64,000 nucleotides of DNA from UBA9214 sp963753755 (GTDB lineage: Bacteria > Pseudomonadota > Gammaproteobacteria > UBA9214): positions 346,956 to 410,955 of the forward strand of contig CAVWDM010000013.1 in assembly GCA_963753755.1 (NCBI GenBank), given 5' to 3'. A program made the position numbers and the translations under genes. The notes beneath the pieces were generated by a model. The model did no database searches. It had not been told where the DNA came from and saw nothing but the letters and a program-made list of their open reading frames with translations. Below, piece by piece: positions 45,187 to 53,820 of this stretch. Each line of letters begins with the position of its first letter. Position 1 is the stretch's first letter.

Positions 45187-45219
45187 GCTCACCGTGGGAG
45201 GTGCCTCTCCCTGGTGAGC
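45187..45219 (+). repeat. Hairpin upstream of the 45259 gene
   Basis: GCTCACC (45187-45193) pairs with GGTGAGC (45213-45219), with an inner GGGAGG/TCTCCC helix. It ends 40 bp before the next start, the same spacing as in the other hairpins of this block. Confidence 0.65.
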
Positions 45220-45258
45220 GATGGGCTCTTCGACCACATCAACTACAGGGAGATAATT

Positions 45259-45741
45259 ATGAAATATGTTGTTCAATGCACTACGCCTTACGTGGAGCGG
45301 TTCATGGTCGGCATCGAGGCCGCCAGTCCGGACGAGGCGATCAAGAAGGCCAAGGCCATGTCCGAAACGGGCGACATCATGCAGGCCAGCGAAGAGGTAC
45401 CGTTGCTACTTGATGAGTCTGAGGGGGACGACAGCCTGGTACGCTTTACGATTGAGCAGGAGATGGCGGAGGACGAACCCTGGCCGGAACCGAATGGATA
45501 CGTCAACACACGTCACCAACACGAAGCGGCGTTTCAAGTGTGCAAGCTGCTGATCGAGGCCCACCGTCGTGGTGAAATGCGCGGCGGCAGTATCGACTGG
45601 GATGAACTGGATCTGGCCTACCAGGCGGCCCTTCAGGCAGCCATGAACAACGAAGACCCGCCACGCTTTAAGACAACAAGCGTTGTTCGCGCCTGGCCGT
45701 CGATGTATGGAGGGCGGTATCGTGCAGTCAGTGATCGCTGA
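45259..45741 (+). CDS. Hypothetical ICE protein
   Basis: A 160-residue soluble acidic protein that I do not recognise. The N-terminus is KYVVQCTTPYVERFMVGIEAASPDEAIKKA, reminiscent of small domains with a conserved 'A-x-S-x-x-E-A' helix. The start at ATG 45259 has AGGGAGA before it. The last 35 bp overlap a possible small gene in another frame. Confidence 0.6.
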   Translation: MKYVVQCTTPYVERFMVGIEAASPDEAIKKAKAMSETGDIMQASEEVPLLLDESEGDDSLVRFTIEQEMAEDEPWPEPNGYVNTRHQHEAAFQVCKLLIEAHRRGEMRGGSIDWDELDLAYQAALQAAMNNEDPPRFKTTSVVRAWPSMYGGRYRAVSDR

Positions 45742-45889
45742 CTGGCCAGAAGTGGCCCCTGAGGTCGCCGTAATCGATTACGATGACGAGGGACATTCGG
45801 AGGATCTGTGTCTCATCACGCAATCCGATGGTAGCCAGTCAAAAGCCTTGTCATCGGCCGTGCGTCGAGCGGGCCCGTATCATGAATGA
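45707..45889 (+). CDS. Small hypothetical protein
   Basis: A 60-residue open frame (MEGGIVQSVIADWPEVAPEVAVIDYDDEGHSEDL...) that overlaps the preceding gene by 35 bp. The acidic, regular composition of the middle is protein-like, but there is no family match I recognise and the start could instead be a GTG at 45722. Confidence 0.45.
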   Translation: MEGGIVQSVIADWPEVAPEVAVIDYDDEGHSEDLCLITQSDGSQSKALSSAVRRAGPYHE

Positions 45890-46873
45890 GGATTCCAGCC
45901 CATCGATACCTAGTCACTCTCAACGCCCCGCCTTGTGCGGGGCCTCTCCTTCCACAACTTTCTCTCACGCCAGTCTTAACGTAAGCAGCCATATCTGTGT
46001 TTGCCGGATACGGTGAACACGGATGTGGTAAATACACGCACCTGCCTGTTGGCCCGATAGGCGAAAATCACTGATATCGTAAGACCTCTTTCCGCTCGAA
46101 TATTTCATAGCTGTCCACTGAGTCACCAGGTTCTACCGCCACGGCAACGCGAGCCTCAAACTCTCGTGCCAAGGGCGGGGCCGCGTTCAGCGGCACCTGT
46201 GGACACCAGTGGGCAGGTAGTCATGCTCCGAAGGTCTGCACCAACTATCGAACACATGCGCTGTGACAGGCAATCGCCTGGCGCAGGGCTTGCCTGAACC
46301 GAAGGTCGCACTCGTCACTAGTAAGCGCAGCGGGGTAGTGACGAGGGCGGCAATCCCATTAACGGCGCGAGTTTGCGATTGGATTTCGAGGTTACAGCGG
46401 GATTTCGTGTTCTTATACTGCGCCCTCGATCGATTTTAACCGTGGCCACTGCGTGTACTAGTGGCGATTGAGCGCATTCGGGTCCTGTGACGCGCAACGG
46501 CTGTAAGCCTTGGACCCATCTTCCAAACCGAACCGATCATGGGATCGGTTCATCCTCGCAGGCACCCGCCTGCATTCACTCGACGAACCGAGACGACCGC
46601 CTCTGGCGGTGCCGTTGACGTTCATCTTCCATTAACCGCGGACGTGTCCGCACATTTGAAAGGAGGTGTTGTATGGAACCACCCTGAAAGAAGGCCCGTG
46701 AGGGCATGTTGGCCAGCGCTGGGCCATTACCCGAAAGGGAAAAACAGTGTTGCCTGAGACCAGGCATATTCAGGTCGTAGGGGAGTGGTGTCCCACGGTC
46801 GTATCGCGCAAGCGGACCTCGGTAGCTTCTGTTGCCAGGTGACCATTAACACTGATCAATTGGAGATGACACC
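45890..46873. other. Long non-coding or decayed stretch within the ICE
   Basis: Nearly 1 kb without a supported gene. A hairpin GCCCCGC-CTTGT-GCGGGGC is at 45925-45943. On the minus strand an open stretch from about 46196 to 46068 (AREFEARVAVAVEPGDSVDSYEI as short blocks) looks like a gene remnant. A strong ribosome-site-like AAAGGAGGTG at about 46660 is followed only by a four-codon frame. The region probably held one or more genes lost by decay. Confidence 0.5.
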
Positions 46874-47740
46874 GTGAGAGATCTGAACTACCAACTCAAA
46901 CAACTCTGTCACCGCAATCGGGATGGCAGTTATGCAACGCAAGCCAAGCGGATGGATCACTTGATGCTGATCGCGAACCAGTTATATGACCTGGGATTTC
47001 GTGGCATGAAGCCACGCTCGTTGAAGCAAAAGCATGTCGATGCGCTGGTCAAGGGCTGGCTACATCAGGAACTGGCTGTTGGAACGATCAAAAACCGGAT
47101 GGCAGTGCTGCGCTGGTGGGCGGAGAAAGCGGACAGGCGCAGTGTCGTGGCCCGGTCCAACGCCTACTACGGGATTCCAGACAGACAGTTTGTAACGAAT
47201 ACATCAAAAGCAAAGGAGGTAAGTACGCAGGATCTGGAAAGGATCAGCGATCCGTACGTGCGGATAAGTCTCGAGCTGCAGCGGGCCTTCGGCCTGCGCC
47301 GGGAGGAGGCCATCAAGTTCAGTCCTGGTTTCGCAGATCGTGGGGATCACATCATGCTGAAGTCCACCTGGACTAAGGGCGGAAAGGAACGTGATGTTCC
47401 GGTACGCACGGATGAACAACGCGAGGTGCTGAAGCGGGTTCACCAGCTGGCGGGCAATGGCTCTTTGATCCCGGGCGATCGTAATTATGTCCAGCAACTG
47501 CGTGTCTATGAACGACAGACGAGTAGTGCCGGGTTATCGAAGCTACATGGCTTGAGGCATGCCTATGCACAGGCCCGATATGAAGAACTCACCGGATGGA
47601 AGGCGCCGGCCGCTGGCGGGCCTGTGTCCAGGGTGCTAAGTCCGGGCCAGAAGGTGATGGATCGCCATGCGCGCAAGACCATCAGTCACGAGCTAGGCCA
47701 CATCCGCGAGCAGATTACGAGCGTGTACGTTGGAAGATAA
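46874..47740 (+). CDS. Integrase-domain protein (second tyrosine recombinase)
   Basis: A 288-residue intact protein of the type with a phage-integrase N-terminal domain followed by an Integrase_1 catalytic domain, common inside PFGI-1-like elements. Blocks: RDLNYQLKQLCHRNRDGSYAT, FGLRREEAIKFSP (Arg), TKGGKERDVPV (Lys), GLRHAYAQARYE (HxxR-type), LGHIREQ and a terminal Tyr in TSVYVGR. It starts with GTG after TGGAGA. Its role is probably internal recombination or replication-coupled resolution rather than ICE insertion; this is inference. Confidence 0.78.
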   Translation: MRDLNYQLKQLCHRNRDGSYATQAKRMDHLMLIANQLYDLGFRGMKPRSLKQKHVDALVKGWLHQELAVGTIKNRMAVLRWWAEKADRRSVVARSNAYYGIPDRQFVTNTSKAKEVSTQDLERISDPYVRISLELQRAFGLRREEAIKFSPGFADRGDHIMLKSTWTKGGKERDVPVRTDEQREVLKRVHQLAGNGSLIPGDRNYVQQLRVYERQTSSAGLSKLHGLRHAYAQARYEELTGWKAPAAGGPVSRVLSPGQKVMDRHARKTISHELGHIREQITSVYVGR

Positions 47741-47854
47741 TGGGTACACAGGAAACGGCGCAGCGCGTTGGATGGATTTCCCATTCCCTGTGCGACGGCG
47801 CTTCGTAATGATGCGGGTTCTGGTTGCACAAAAAGCCCCGAGGTCCAATCCATC

Positions 47855-48331
47855 ATGAAACGATCCATCTTTCATCCAACCCATCCGGTTGCCGCAAGCG
47901 CGATCTGTCTCGCCGGCTTCTGTGCCGTGGCCAGCGTGAACCTGCCGGCGAGCGATATCCAGGTCGGCCGCTATTCCTTATTTGCCGCCACGCCAACAGA
48001 AGCGCAGGCCGATCCACTGCAGGCGACCATCACGGTGCAGTTTCCGGAGTCTGTTCGGACCGTAGGCGAAGCCGTTCGACAACTTCTGCAACAGAGTGGC
48101 TATCGCCTGGCGGAGCCCGAAACCACGGGACCGGAATCGGCGTACCTGATGGCATTGGCACTGCCTGCCGTGCAGCGAAGCCTGGGACCCATGACCTTGA
48201 AACGGGCGCTGGATACCTTGGCCGGGCCAGCGTTCCGTCTGGTTGAAGATCCGGTTCACCGCCTGGTCGCTTTTGAACGCTGTGTCATGGAGTGGCAGGC
48301 AGCCAACCACCCGGTATCACCGCAGAGGTAA
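47855..48331 (+). CDS. PilL-like ICE protein (TIGR03748)
   Basis: A 158-residue protein with a signal-peptide-like N-terminus (HPVAASAICLAGFCAVAS) and the PilL N-terminal domain: IQVGRYSLFAATPTEAQ, VRTVGEAVRQLLQQSGYRL and MTLKRALDTLAGPAFRLV. It opens the transfer block of PFGI-1-class elements and is thought to act in the conjugative pilus or envelope. ATG 47855 (MKRSIF) is preferred; the frame extends upstream to 47768. Confidence 0.82.
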   Translation: MKRSIFHPTHPVAASAICLAGFCAVASVNLPASDIQVGRYSLFAATPTEAQADPLQATITVQFPESVRTVGEAVRQLLQQSGYRLAEPETTGPESAYLMALALPAVQRSLGPMTLKRALDTLAGPAFRLVEDPVHRLVAFERCVMEWQAANHPVSPQR

Positions 48332-48336
48332 CTCCT

Positions 48337-48609
48337 ATGGAAATTGTTCTTGGCATTCTATTGCTTTTCGGCGCCTTCACACTCGGTACCATCACGTCAG
48401 ACAGCACCGACCACGAGGCACACGCTACACGCATTGAATCTGATGAAGCGGGCCAGCATTCGCAGACCGTCACTGCCAGCACCCTACAGAAATGTCAGGC
48501 AAGCGGGGCTGGCCGGCACTATCGGGACCTGACAGTCCCCATCGCGCAACCGGTGGTTCAACAGCCAACGCAGACTGATGACGATGAGGATGACAACTGG
48601 CATGAGTAG
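48337..48609 (+). CDS. Small membrane-anchored ICE protein
   Basis: A 90-residue protein with one N-terminal hydrophobic segment (IVLGILLLFGAFTLGTI, residues 3-19) and a polar tail ending in a run of Asp. It sits between the PilL and TIGR03759 genes and overlaps the latter by 8 bp, as expected for a transfer operon. I do not know its function. Confidence 0.6.
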   Translation: MEIVLGILLLFGAFTLGTITSDSTDHEAHATRIESDEAGQHSQTVTASTLQKCQASGAGRHYRDLTVPIAQPVVQQPTQTDDDEDDNWHE

Positions 48610-49380
48610 TCGGTTTCGTTTCACCGCAGTGGGGTTGGTCCTCGCGATGTCGGTGCCGGTATATGCCGGCAATGTAGCGAGCACAATGACAACCGAAACT
48701 GGAAAGGAGACATCGACCAGTGAAAGGAGTGTCCTGTCAGAATCGGAACGAGCCCGCGCGCATACCTGGAACCTGTCGGAGATGGAATGGCAACGCTACC
48801 GGCAGTTGATGCAAGGGATTCGTGGCAGCATCAGTCCCGAGACGATCTCGCCCATCGAGGTGCTCGGTATCCATGCGACGGGATGAAGCAGAGCGCCAGC
48901 GCTATGCAGACGCCTGGGCGCGCGCCCTGCACGAGGACGTGGACCGGATTCTCGCGTTTCAGCGCGCCTACGATGCAGCAGGCAAACGCCTGTATCCGAA
49001 TGAGCCGCTGATCGATGTCGACCAGCTACCGGTAAAGGCAGAAGCGACCAGCGTGTTTCAATCCAGCGATCGCCTGTTGTTTTTCGCCCGTCCCGCGTGT
49101 CCGGTCTGTGATGCGCTGATGAACAAGCTGTTAAAAAGAATCGATGAAGTCAGTGGCATCGACATCTACCTTTTGGGCCTGGCGCCGGGTGATGATGCGT
49201 CGGTGCGGACATGGGCATCGACTCACCGGATCGATCCCGAATGGGTGCGCAGTCGGCGGGTCACCCTCAATCATGACGGCGGGCGCCTTGGACACACTGA
49301 CGAGCGGGCAGGGCGAAGTGCCCTACGTACTGCGCCGTCGGGGAGAGGACCTGTCGCCGCTCCGGGCCTCGGATCTTTAG
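48602..49380 (+). pseudogene. TIGR03759 family ICE protein, two frameshifts
   Basis: About 258 codons if repaired. The N-terminus has a signal peptide (VGLVLAMSVPVYAG) and WNLSEMEWQRYRQLMQGIRG. A frameshift near 48876 leads to RDEAERQRYADAWARALHED, YDAAGKRLYPNEPLIDV and the thioredoxin-like ARPACPVCDAL. A second near 49280 leads to LDTLTSGQGEVPYVLRRRGE. The CPVC pair suggests a periplasmic disulfide-linked transfer protein. Confidence 0.8.
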
Positions 49381-49383
49381 ACG

Positions 49384-49931
49384 ATGGCTCGCTTGAACCG
49401 CTATGAGGTCTGGCTGATCGTACTGGCCGGACTGGTGTTTCCCAGCCAGGCTGGAGCGCTGAAGCGGTGCCGGTGGGTTACCGGTCTATCGCCTCGGAAC
49501 GCAGCATTCCCTCTGCCGTGCTTTACGCAGTCGCCCTCACCGAGAGTGGTAAACAGGTGGCCTCAAAGGGTGTCTACCGGCCCTGGCCATGGACCTTGAA
49601 CGTTGCCGGCCGAGGTTACTACTTTGATTCCCGGCTGGCGGCCTGGCAGGCATTGACAGGGTGGCTCAAGGACGGCAAACGCTCCGTTGATATCGGCCTG
49701 ATGCAGGTCAATTGGCGCTATCACGAGGAGCGGCTTGGCACCCCGTGGCAGGCGCTTGATCCCTATCACAACCTGCGTGTCGGTGCGGAGATTCTGCAGG
49801 AGTGTTACACCGCCCGGCAGGACTGGTGGGCCAGTGTGGGCTGCTACCATGCACCGGCGAATCCGGAGCGTGCCGACCAGTACCGTCGCCGTGTTTTCTC
49901 CCGGTGGCAACGGATCGAGCGTGCGGGGTAG
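49384..49931 (+). pseudogene. ICE lytic transglycosylase, one frameshift
   Basis: A relic of the SLT-type transglycosylase that opens peptidoglycan for the transfer apparatus. The signal peptide (VWLIVLAGLVFPSQAGA) is in one frame and the catalytic domain in another after a break near 49460: SIPSAVLYAVALTESGKQ (catalytic Glu), VDIGLMQVNWRYH, DPYHNLRVGAEILQECY and VGCYHAP. Only the export signal is separated, so the mature domain is otherwise complete. Confidence 0.8.
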
Positions 49932-49935
49932 TGTG

Positions 49936-50467
49936 ATGGGTCGTTTCAGTTGCCAGTGGTTGAGGGTATGGCCATCGCCTGCCTGTGGGTACCTGTTATG
50001 GCGCAGGCCGAACTCACCGTTATTTATGACAGTGGCCATACACAGCCCATTGCACCATTTCTCGAGGCCTTTGACTCGGCCGATGAAAGCCCGCAGCAAA
50101 GTCCAGTTCCTACAAAGCCGCACACTCGGTGCGGCCGACCCCGAAGCCTGGCTGCCCATTCAATCACCCGGCCTGACACCGGGGCCGGTGCAGTCAAGGT
50201 CACATGACCGACCGTTCGCACGCCCCTTCTTCCTGATCGGTTCCGATGCGCGTTCCCGGCAATGGTTGCAGGATCACCGGGATCGGCTCAAGGACAATCG
50301 GCGCCGTCGGCATGCTGGTGCAGGCCGACACCCTGGATGATTTACGCACCATCGCCGAATTGGCGGATGGTCTGTCCATCCTGCCGGCATCGGCAAGCGA
50401 TATTGCAAAAGCCCTGGGGATCTCGCATTACCCCGTATTGATCTCCACTCACGCCATCGAACAGTGA
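49936..50467 (+). pseudogene. TIGR03765 family ICE protein, frameshifted
   Basis: A relic of the PFL_4695-type transfer protein. Pieces in three frames are AELTVIYDSGHTQPIAPFLE (to about 50100), TLGAADPEAWLPIQSPGLTP and ARPFFLIGSDARSRQWL (to about 50297), and GAVGMLVQADTLDDLRTIA with ISHYPVLISTHAIEQ to the end. The N-terminal start is uncertain. Its stop overlaps traD by 4 bp. Confidence 0.78.
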
Positions 50468-52565
50468 GCACGCATCCCATCGAGGCCCTGCTGCGACCGC
50501 CGGTCGAGCTCTGGTCGGCGCTGGTGGCATTTGCCACGGCGACGATTGCCATGCTGGCACCGTGGGCCTTGATGATGCCGCCGGGTGTGGCCTACGCAGC
50601 CGGCGCTGCGCTCACGGTCCTTGGGTGGGTGCGTGGCCGACAGGCCTGGCGGGTACTGCGCTACCAGCGCAACATGCGCCGGCTGCCCACCTACAGACTG
50701 CGATCCGACAAGATCCCGCTCAGTCGTCGCAAACTCTTTCTGGGCCGCGGCTTCCGCTGGACCCAGCAGCACACCCAGCGCCTGCGCGACACCATTCGGC
50801 CCGAAGTCCAGCACTATGTGCAACCGGGTGCCCTCTATCAATGGGCACGCCGCAAGGAAGTCGCCTGGGAATCCGTGCCGGTCCTGAGCCTGCTGGCGCG
50901 TGTTGCTTCGAATACGAGCCTGGTGGAATCCATTGGCGCCATTACCTGCCGTCGGCGGCAAGCCCGCACTGCATGCGGTCGAACCGGACGAACAGGCGGT
51001 GTGGATGGACATCGGCGAGCGGGTGGGGCACACCCTGGTATTGGGCACCACCCGGGTCGGCAAGACGCGACTGGCCGAGATCCTCATCACCCAGGACATT
51101 CGGCGCGGGGACGTGGTGATCGTCTTCGACCCCAAGGGCGATGCCGGCCTGTTGAAACGGATATACGCCGAGGCCAAAAGGGCGGGACGGGGCAAGGACT
51201 TCTACCTATTCCATCTCGGGTTTCCGCAGGTCTCAGCTCGCTATAACGCCATCGGCAACTTCTCCCGCATCACCGAAGTCGCCACGCGCATCGCCAATCA
51301 GCTCCCCAGCGAAGGCAACTCGGCCGCTTTTAAGGAATTCGCCTGGCGTTTCGTCAACATCATTGCACGGGCGCTCGTCGCCCTGGGCCGCCGCCCGGAC
51401 TATCAGCAGGTCCGGCGCTACATCAATGACATCGAGCCCTTGTTCATGGAATACACCCGCGCCCACCTGGAACAGCACGGTGCAGAGGATTGGAAGGCAC
51501 AGGTAGACGAACTTGCGGGTAAGATCAGTGAGCGCAACCTGCCGGCCGCACTGCGCGGTCGCAATAGCGAGGCCATTGCCCTGATGCGGCACCTGCAGAC
51601 GCAGGACCTCTATGATCCTGTCCTCGATGGGCTGGTGTCGGCCTTCAAATACGACAAGACCTACTTCGACAAGATCGTCAGCTCCGTCGGTCCCCTGATG
51701 GAGAAACTCACCACCGGCAATATCGCAGAACTCATCTCACCGAACTATCTGGATGAGGACGATACCCGGCCCATCTTCGAGTGGATGGAAGTGATCCGTC
51801 GCAAAGGCATCGTCTACGTGGGGCTGGATGCCCTGACCGATACGACAGTGGCCAGTGCGGTCGGCAATTCCATGTTCGCGGACCTGGTATCGGTCGCCGG
51901 GCACATCTACAAGCACGGCGTGTCCGGTGAGCCCACCGAGTACACCGCCAACAATCTCCATGCACGCCGATGAGTTCAACGAACTGATTGGCGATGAGTT
52001 CATTCCCTTACTGAACAAGGCGGGCGGGGCCGGGTTTCAGGTGACCGCCTATACCCAGACCTGGTCGGACGTGGAGGCACGCCTCGGCAACCGGGCCAAG
52101 GCGGGGCAGGTGGCCGGTAACTTCAACACCCTGATCATGCTCCGGGTCAAGGAACTGGCCACGGCAGAAATGCTCACGGAGCAGCTCCCGAGGGTCGAGG
52201 TCTTTACCCTGATGAGTGTCTCCGGTGTAGACGATTCGTCAGAACCCGGCTCGGGTGTCGACTTCAAGTCGCGCAACGAGGATCGTATCAGTGTCTCGGA
52301 AGTGCCACTGCTTACACCGGCTGAACTGATCACGCTGCCCAAGGGGCAGGCCTTTGCGCTGCTGGAGGGCGGTCAGCTCTGGAAGATCCGTATGCCCTTG
52401 CCGGTCACAGACACGGACATGCCGGAAACGCTCACCGAGATGGCTAACGAGATGGAACGCACCTACATCACCAATGATCACTGGTATCGGGTACAGGAAC
52501 CCTGGTGGTCGGCAGTAGCGGATGTCACCGAACCGGCAATAAACACAGAGCCCTCGGATGGCTGA
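50464..52565 (+). pseudogene. traD: TraD conjugative coupling factor, two frameshifts
   Basis: A relic of the type IV coupling ATPase that feeds the relaxosome to the transfer channel. N-terminal membrane helices (LWSALVAFATATIAMLAPWAL) are followed by a frameshift near 50940. The ATPase then shows Walker A GTTRVGKTRLAE, Walker B VVIVFDPKGD and YNAIGNFSRITEVATRIANQL. A second shift near 51955 leads into MHADEFNELIGDEFIPLLNKAGG and QVTAYTQTWSDVEARLGN. About 700 codons if repaired; nonfunctional as it stands. Confidence 0.85.
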
Positions 52566-53292
52566 ATCCGTAGCCGATCCGCGACGCCGGGTCGTACAGG
52601 AAGGGCTGCTCTCGAAAAGCCTGACAGCGATTGCCAAAATCATACAATGGTTGTTGCTCTCGCTCTTGTTTTCAATCCTCATCGAATGGGCCGGCATGGT
52701 GCTTTGGTGGCCGGATGAAGGCCTTGAGCACAGCCGCACCATGCTTGCCAAGGAGATCAGCTATCTCGATACCGACTTCAGGCGCAGCGTCGTGACCTCC
52801 GATCCGGCACGGTTCGCGAAACGGTTTGCCGATAACACCTATCATTACTTGTTCGAGGTGACGCGGTTCGTGGACTTCATCCGTTGGGTCTCACCGCCAC
52901 CTGCGATGAACGAACAAGGACTCAGGGTTACCCTGCACAAGATTTACCACCCCATGGCGGAATTCGTAATCGCGATGATGCAGGTCACCCAGGTGTTCTC
53001 GGTGCGCATGGCAATCCTCACCCTGGCGATGCCAATCTTCCTGCTGTTCAGTCTGGTTGCACTCGTTGATGGGTTGGTGCAGCGCGACCTGCGTCGATGG
53101 GGCGGGGGCAGGGAGAGCTCGTTCGTCTACCACTATGCAAAAAAGGCGGCGCTACCTTTGGTGGTGATTACATGGGTCGTGTATCTGGCCCTGCCATTCA
53201 GCCTGCATCCGTCTTTTATTGTATTGCCCTTTGCTGCCATGTTCGCGCTGACGGTGACGGTCACGGCAAGTACATTTAAGAAGTACCTCTAA
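52558..53292 (+). CDS. TIGR03747 family ICE membrane protein
   Basis: A 244-residue intact integral membrane protein with hydrophobic segments near residues 30-50, 145-180 and 200-240 (LPLVVITWVVYLALPFSL). It overlaps traD by 8 bp. In complete elements it is followed by the RAQPRD and remaining type IV secretion genes, but here the ICE stops. This sets the right edge of the recognisable element. Confidence 0.8.
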   Translation: MAESVADPRRRVVQEGLLSKSLTAIAKIIQWLLLSLLFSILIEWAGMVLWWPDEGLEHSRTMLAKEISYLDTDFRRSVVTSDPARFAKRFADNTYHYLFEVTRFVDFIRWVSPPPAMNEQGLRVTLHKIYHPMAEFVIAMMQVTQVFSVRMAILTLAMPIFLLFSLVALVDGLVQRDLRRWGGGRESSFVYHYAKKAALPLVVITWVVYLALPFSLHPSFIVLPFAAMFALTVTVTASTFKKYL

Positions 53293-53736
53293 TCAAGTAT
53301 ACAAGTGCCACTCAATGCTGAAGACATTAAATGGGGTGGCGAAAACAAGATCTGATTTCAGTAATACGAAAAAATACGTATTTGGATGACAGCAAAATCA
53401 GACTTTTCTTACAGACATCCGCTCAGTAACTCTGTAGTCTCATTTCCGCACCTGAGCGACCAAGGCCCTATGGCCGGGAATTGTCAGCGATTCGACCGAG
53501 GCGAGAAAGCCGGGAATTGTTGGGGAAGGTGCACTTCTTAAGGGCAACTTTCGGTAAGAGTTGCCGTTCCCCTCGGCAGAGAAAACCCGCTGATGCGGGG
53601 TTCCTAATAGGCGACTGTCGGCCAACAACGGTCATTCCCGTAAACCTAGCGAACGGCAGGAGTGCTGGCAAAACACGATATTGAGATCCAAACGAAAACG
53701 GTCCTGAAGGACCGTCTCTGTATACGCTGTGGCTGG
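53293..53736. other. Intergenic junction at the right edge of the ICE
   Basis: About 440 bp with no supported gene. It holds the repeat GCCGGGAATTGT at about 53473 and 53511, a hairpin GGGCAACT/AGTTGCC near 53540-53565 and a GGTCATTCCCG related to REP sequences. No copy of the tRNA-Arg 3' end or of TGTCCAATAGA is present, so no attR can be named. Confidence 0.5.
53696..53717 (-). terminator. Terminator after the anchor segment
   Basis: On the minus strand, ACGGTCC and GGACCGT pair around TTCA and are followed by TTTTCGTTT. It closes the sulfatase-hydrolase-anchor transcript, which indicates that the anchor segment is part of that transcript. Confidence 0.75.
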
Positions 53737-53820
53737 CTAGGCTTTCTTGCGCCTTGCCATGCCGATTAGACCCAGCAAACCGGAGCCAAAGAGCCAGATG
53801 GCTACGGGGATTAGTGTTAA
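53737..53820 (-). pseudogene. Orphan PEP-CTERM/VPLPA-like C-terminal sorting signal
   Basis: Directly after the stop codon of the hydrolase gene and in the same frame, 27 sense codons run to a TAG. They encode IPVAIWLFGSGLLGL followed by a basic cluster ARRKK, the three-part pattern of PEP-CTERM/VPLPA-CTERM sorting signals (proline motif, hydrophobic helix, basic end). No start codon or other N-terminal part belongs to it. It may be the end of an exported protein lost by recombination, or a tail of the hydrolase cut off by a nonsense change. The terminator beyond it fits either reading. Confidence 0.7.

Noticed and set aside
46068..46220. Minus-strand open frame in the ICE gap
   Set aside because: It has protein-like composition but no start codon preceding a stop in frame except a possible GTG, and no family was recognised; noted only as a remnant.
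37215..52565. Sequencing error as the cause of all ICE frameshifts
   Set aside because: Core genes in the adjacent 34 kb are uniformly intact, and IS and paralogue relics outside the ICE are also broken; errors would be spread evenly. Some individual breaks could still be errors.
53293..53400. attR of the ICE near AGTATACAA
   Set aside because: A 9-bp match to sequence just past tRNA-Arg is too short and lies outside the tRNA 3' end.
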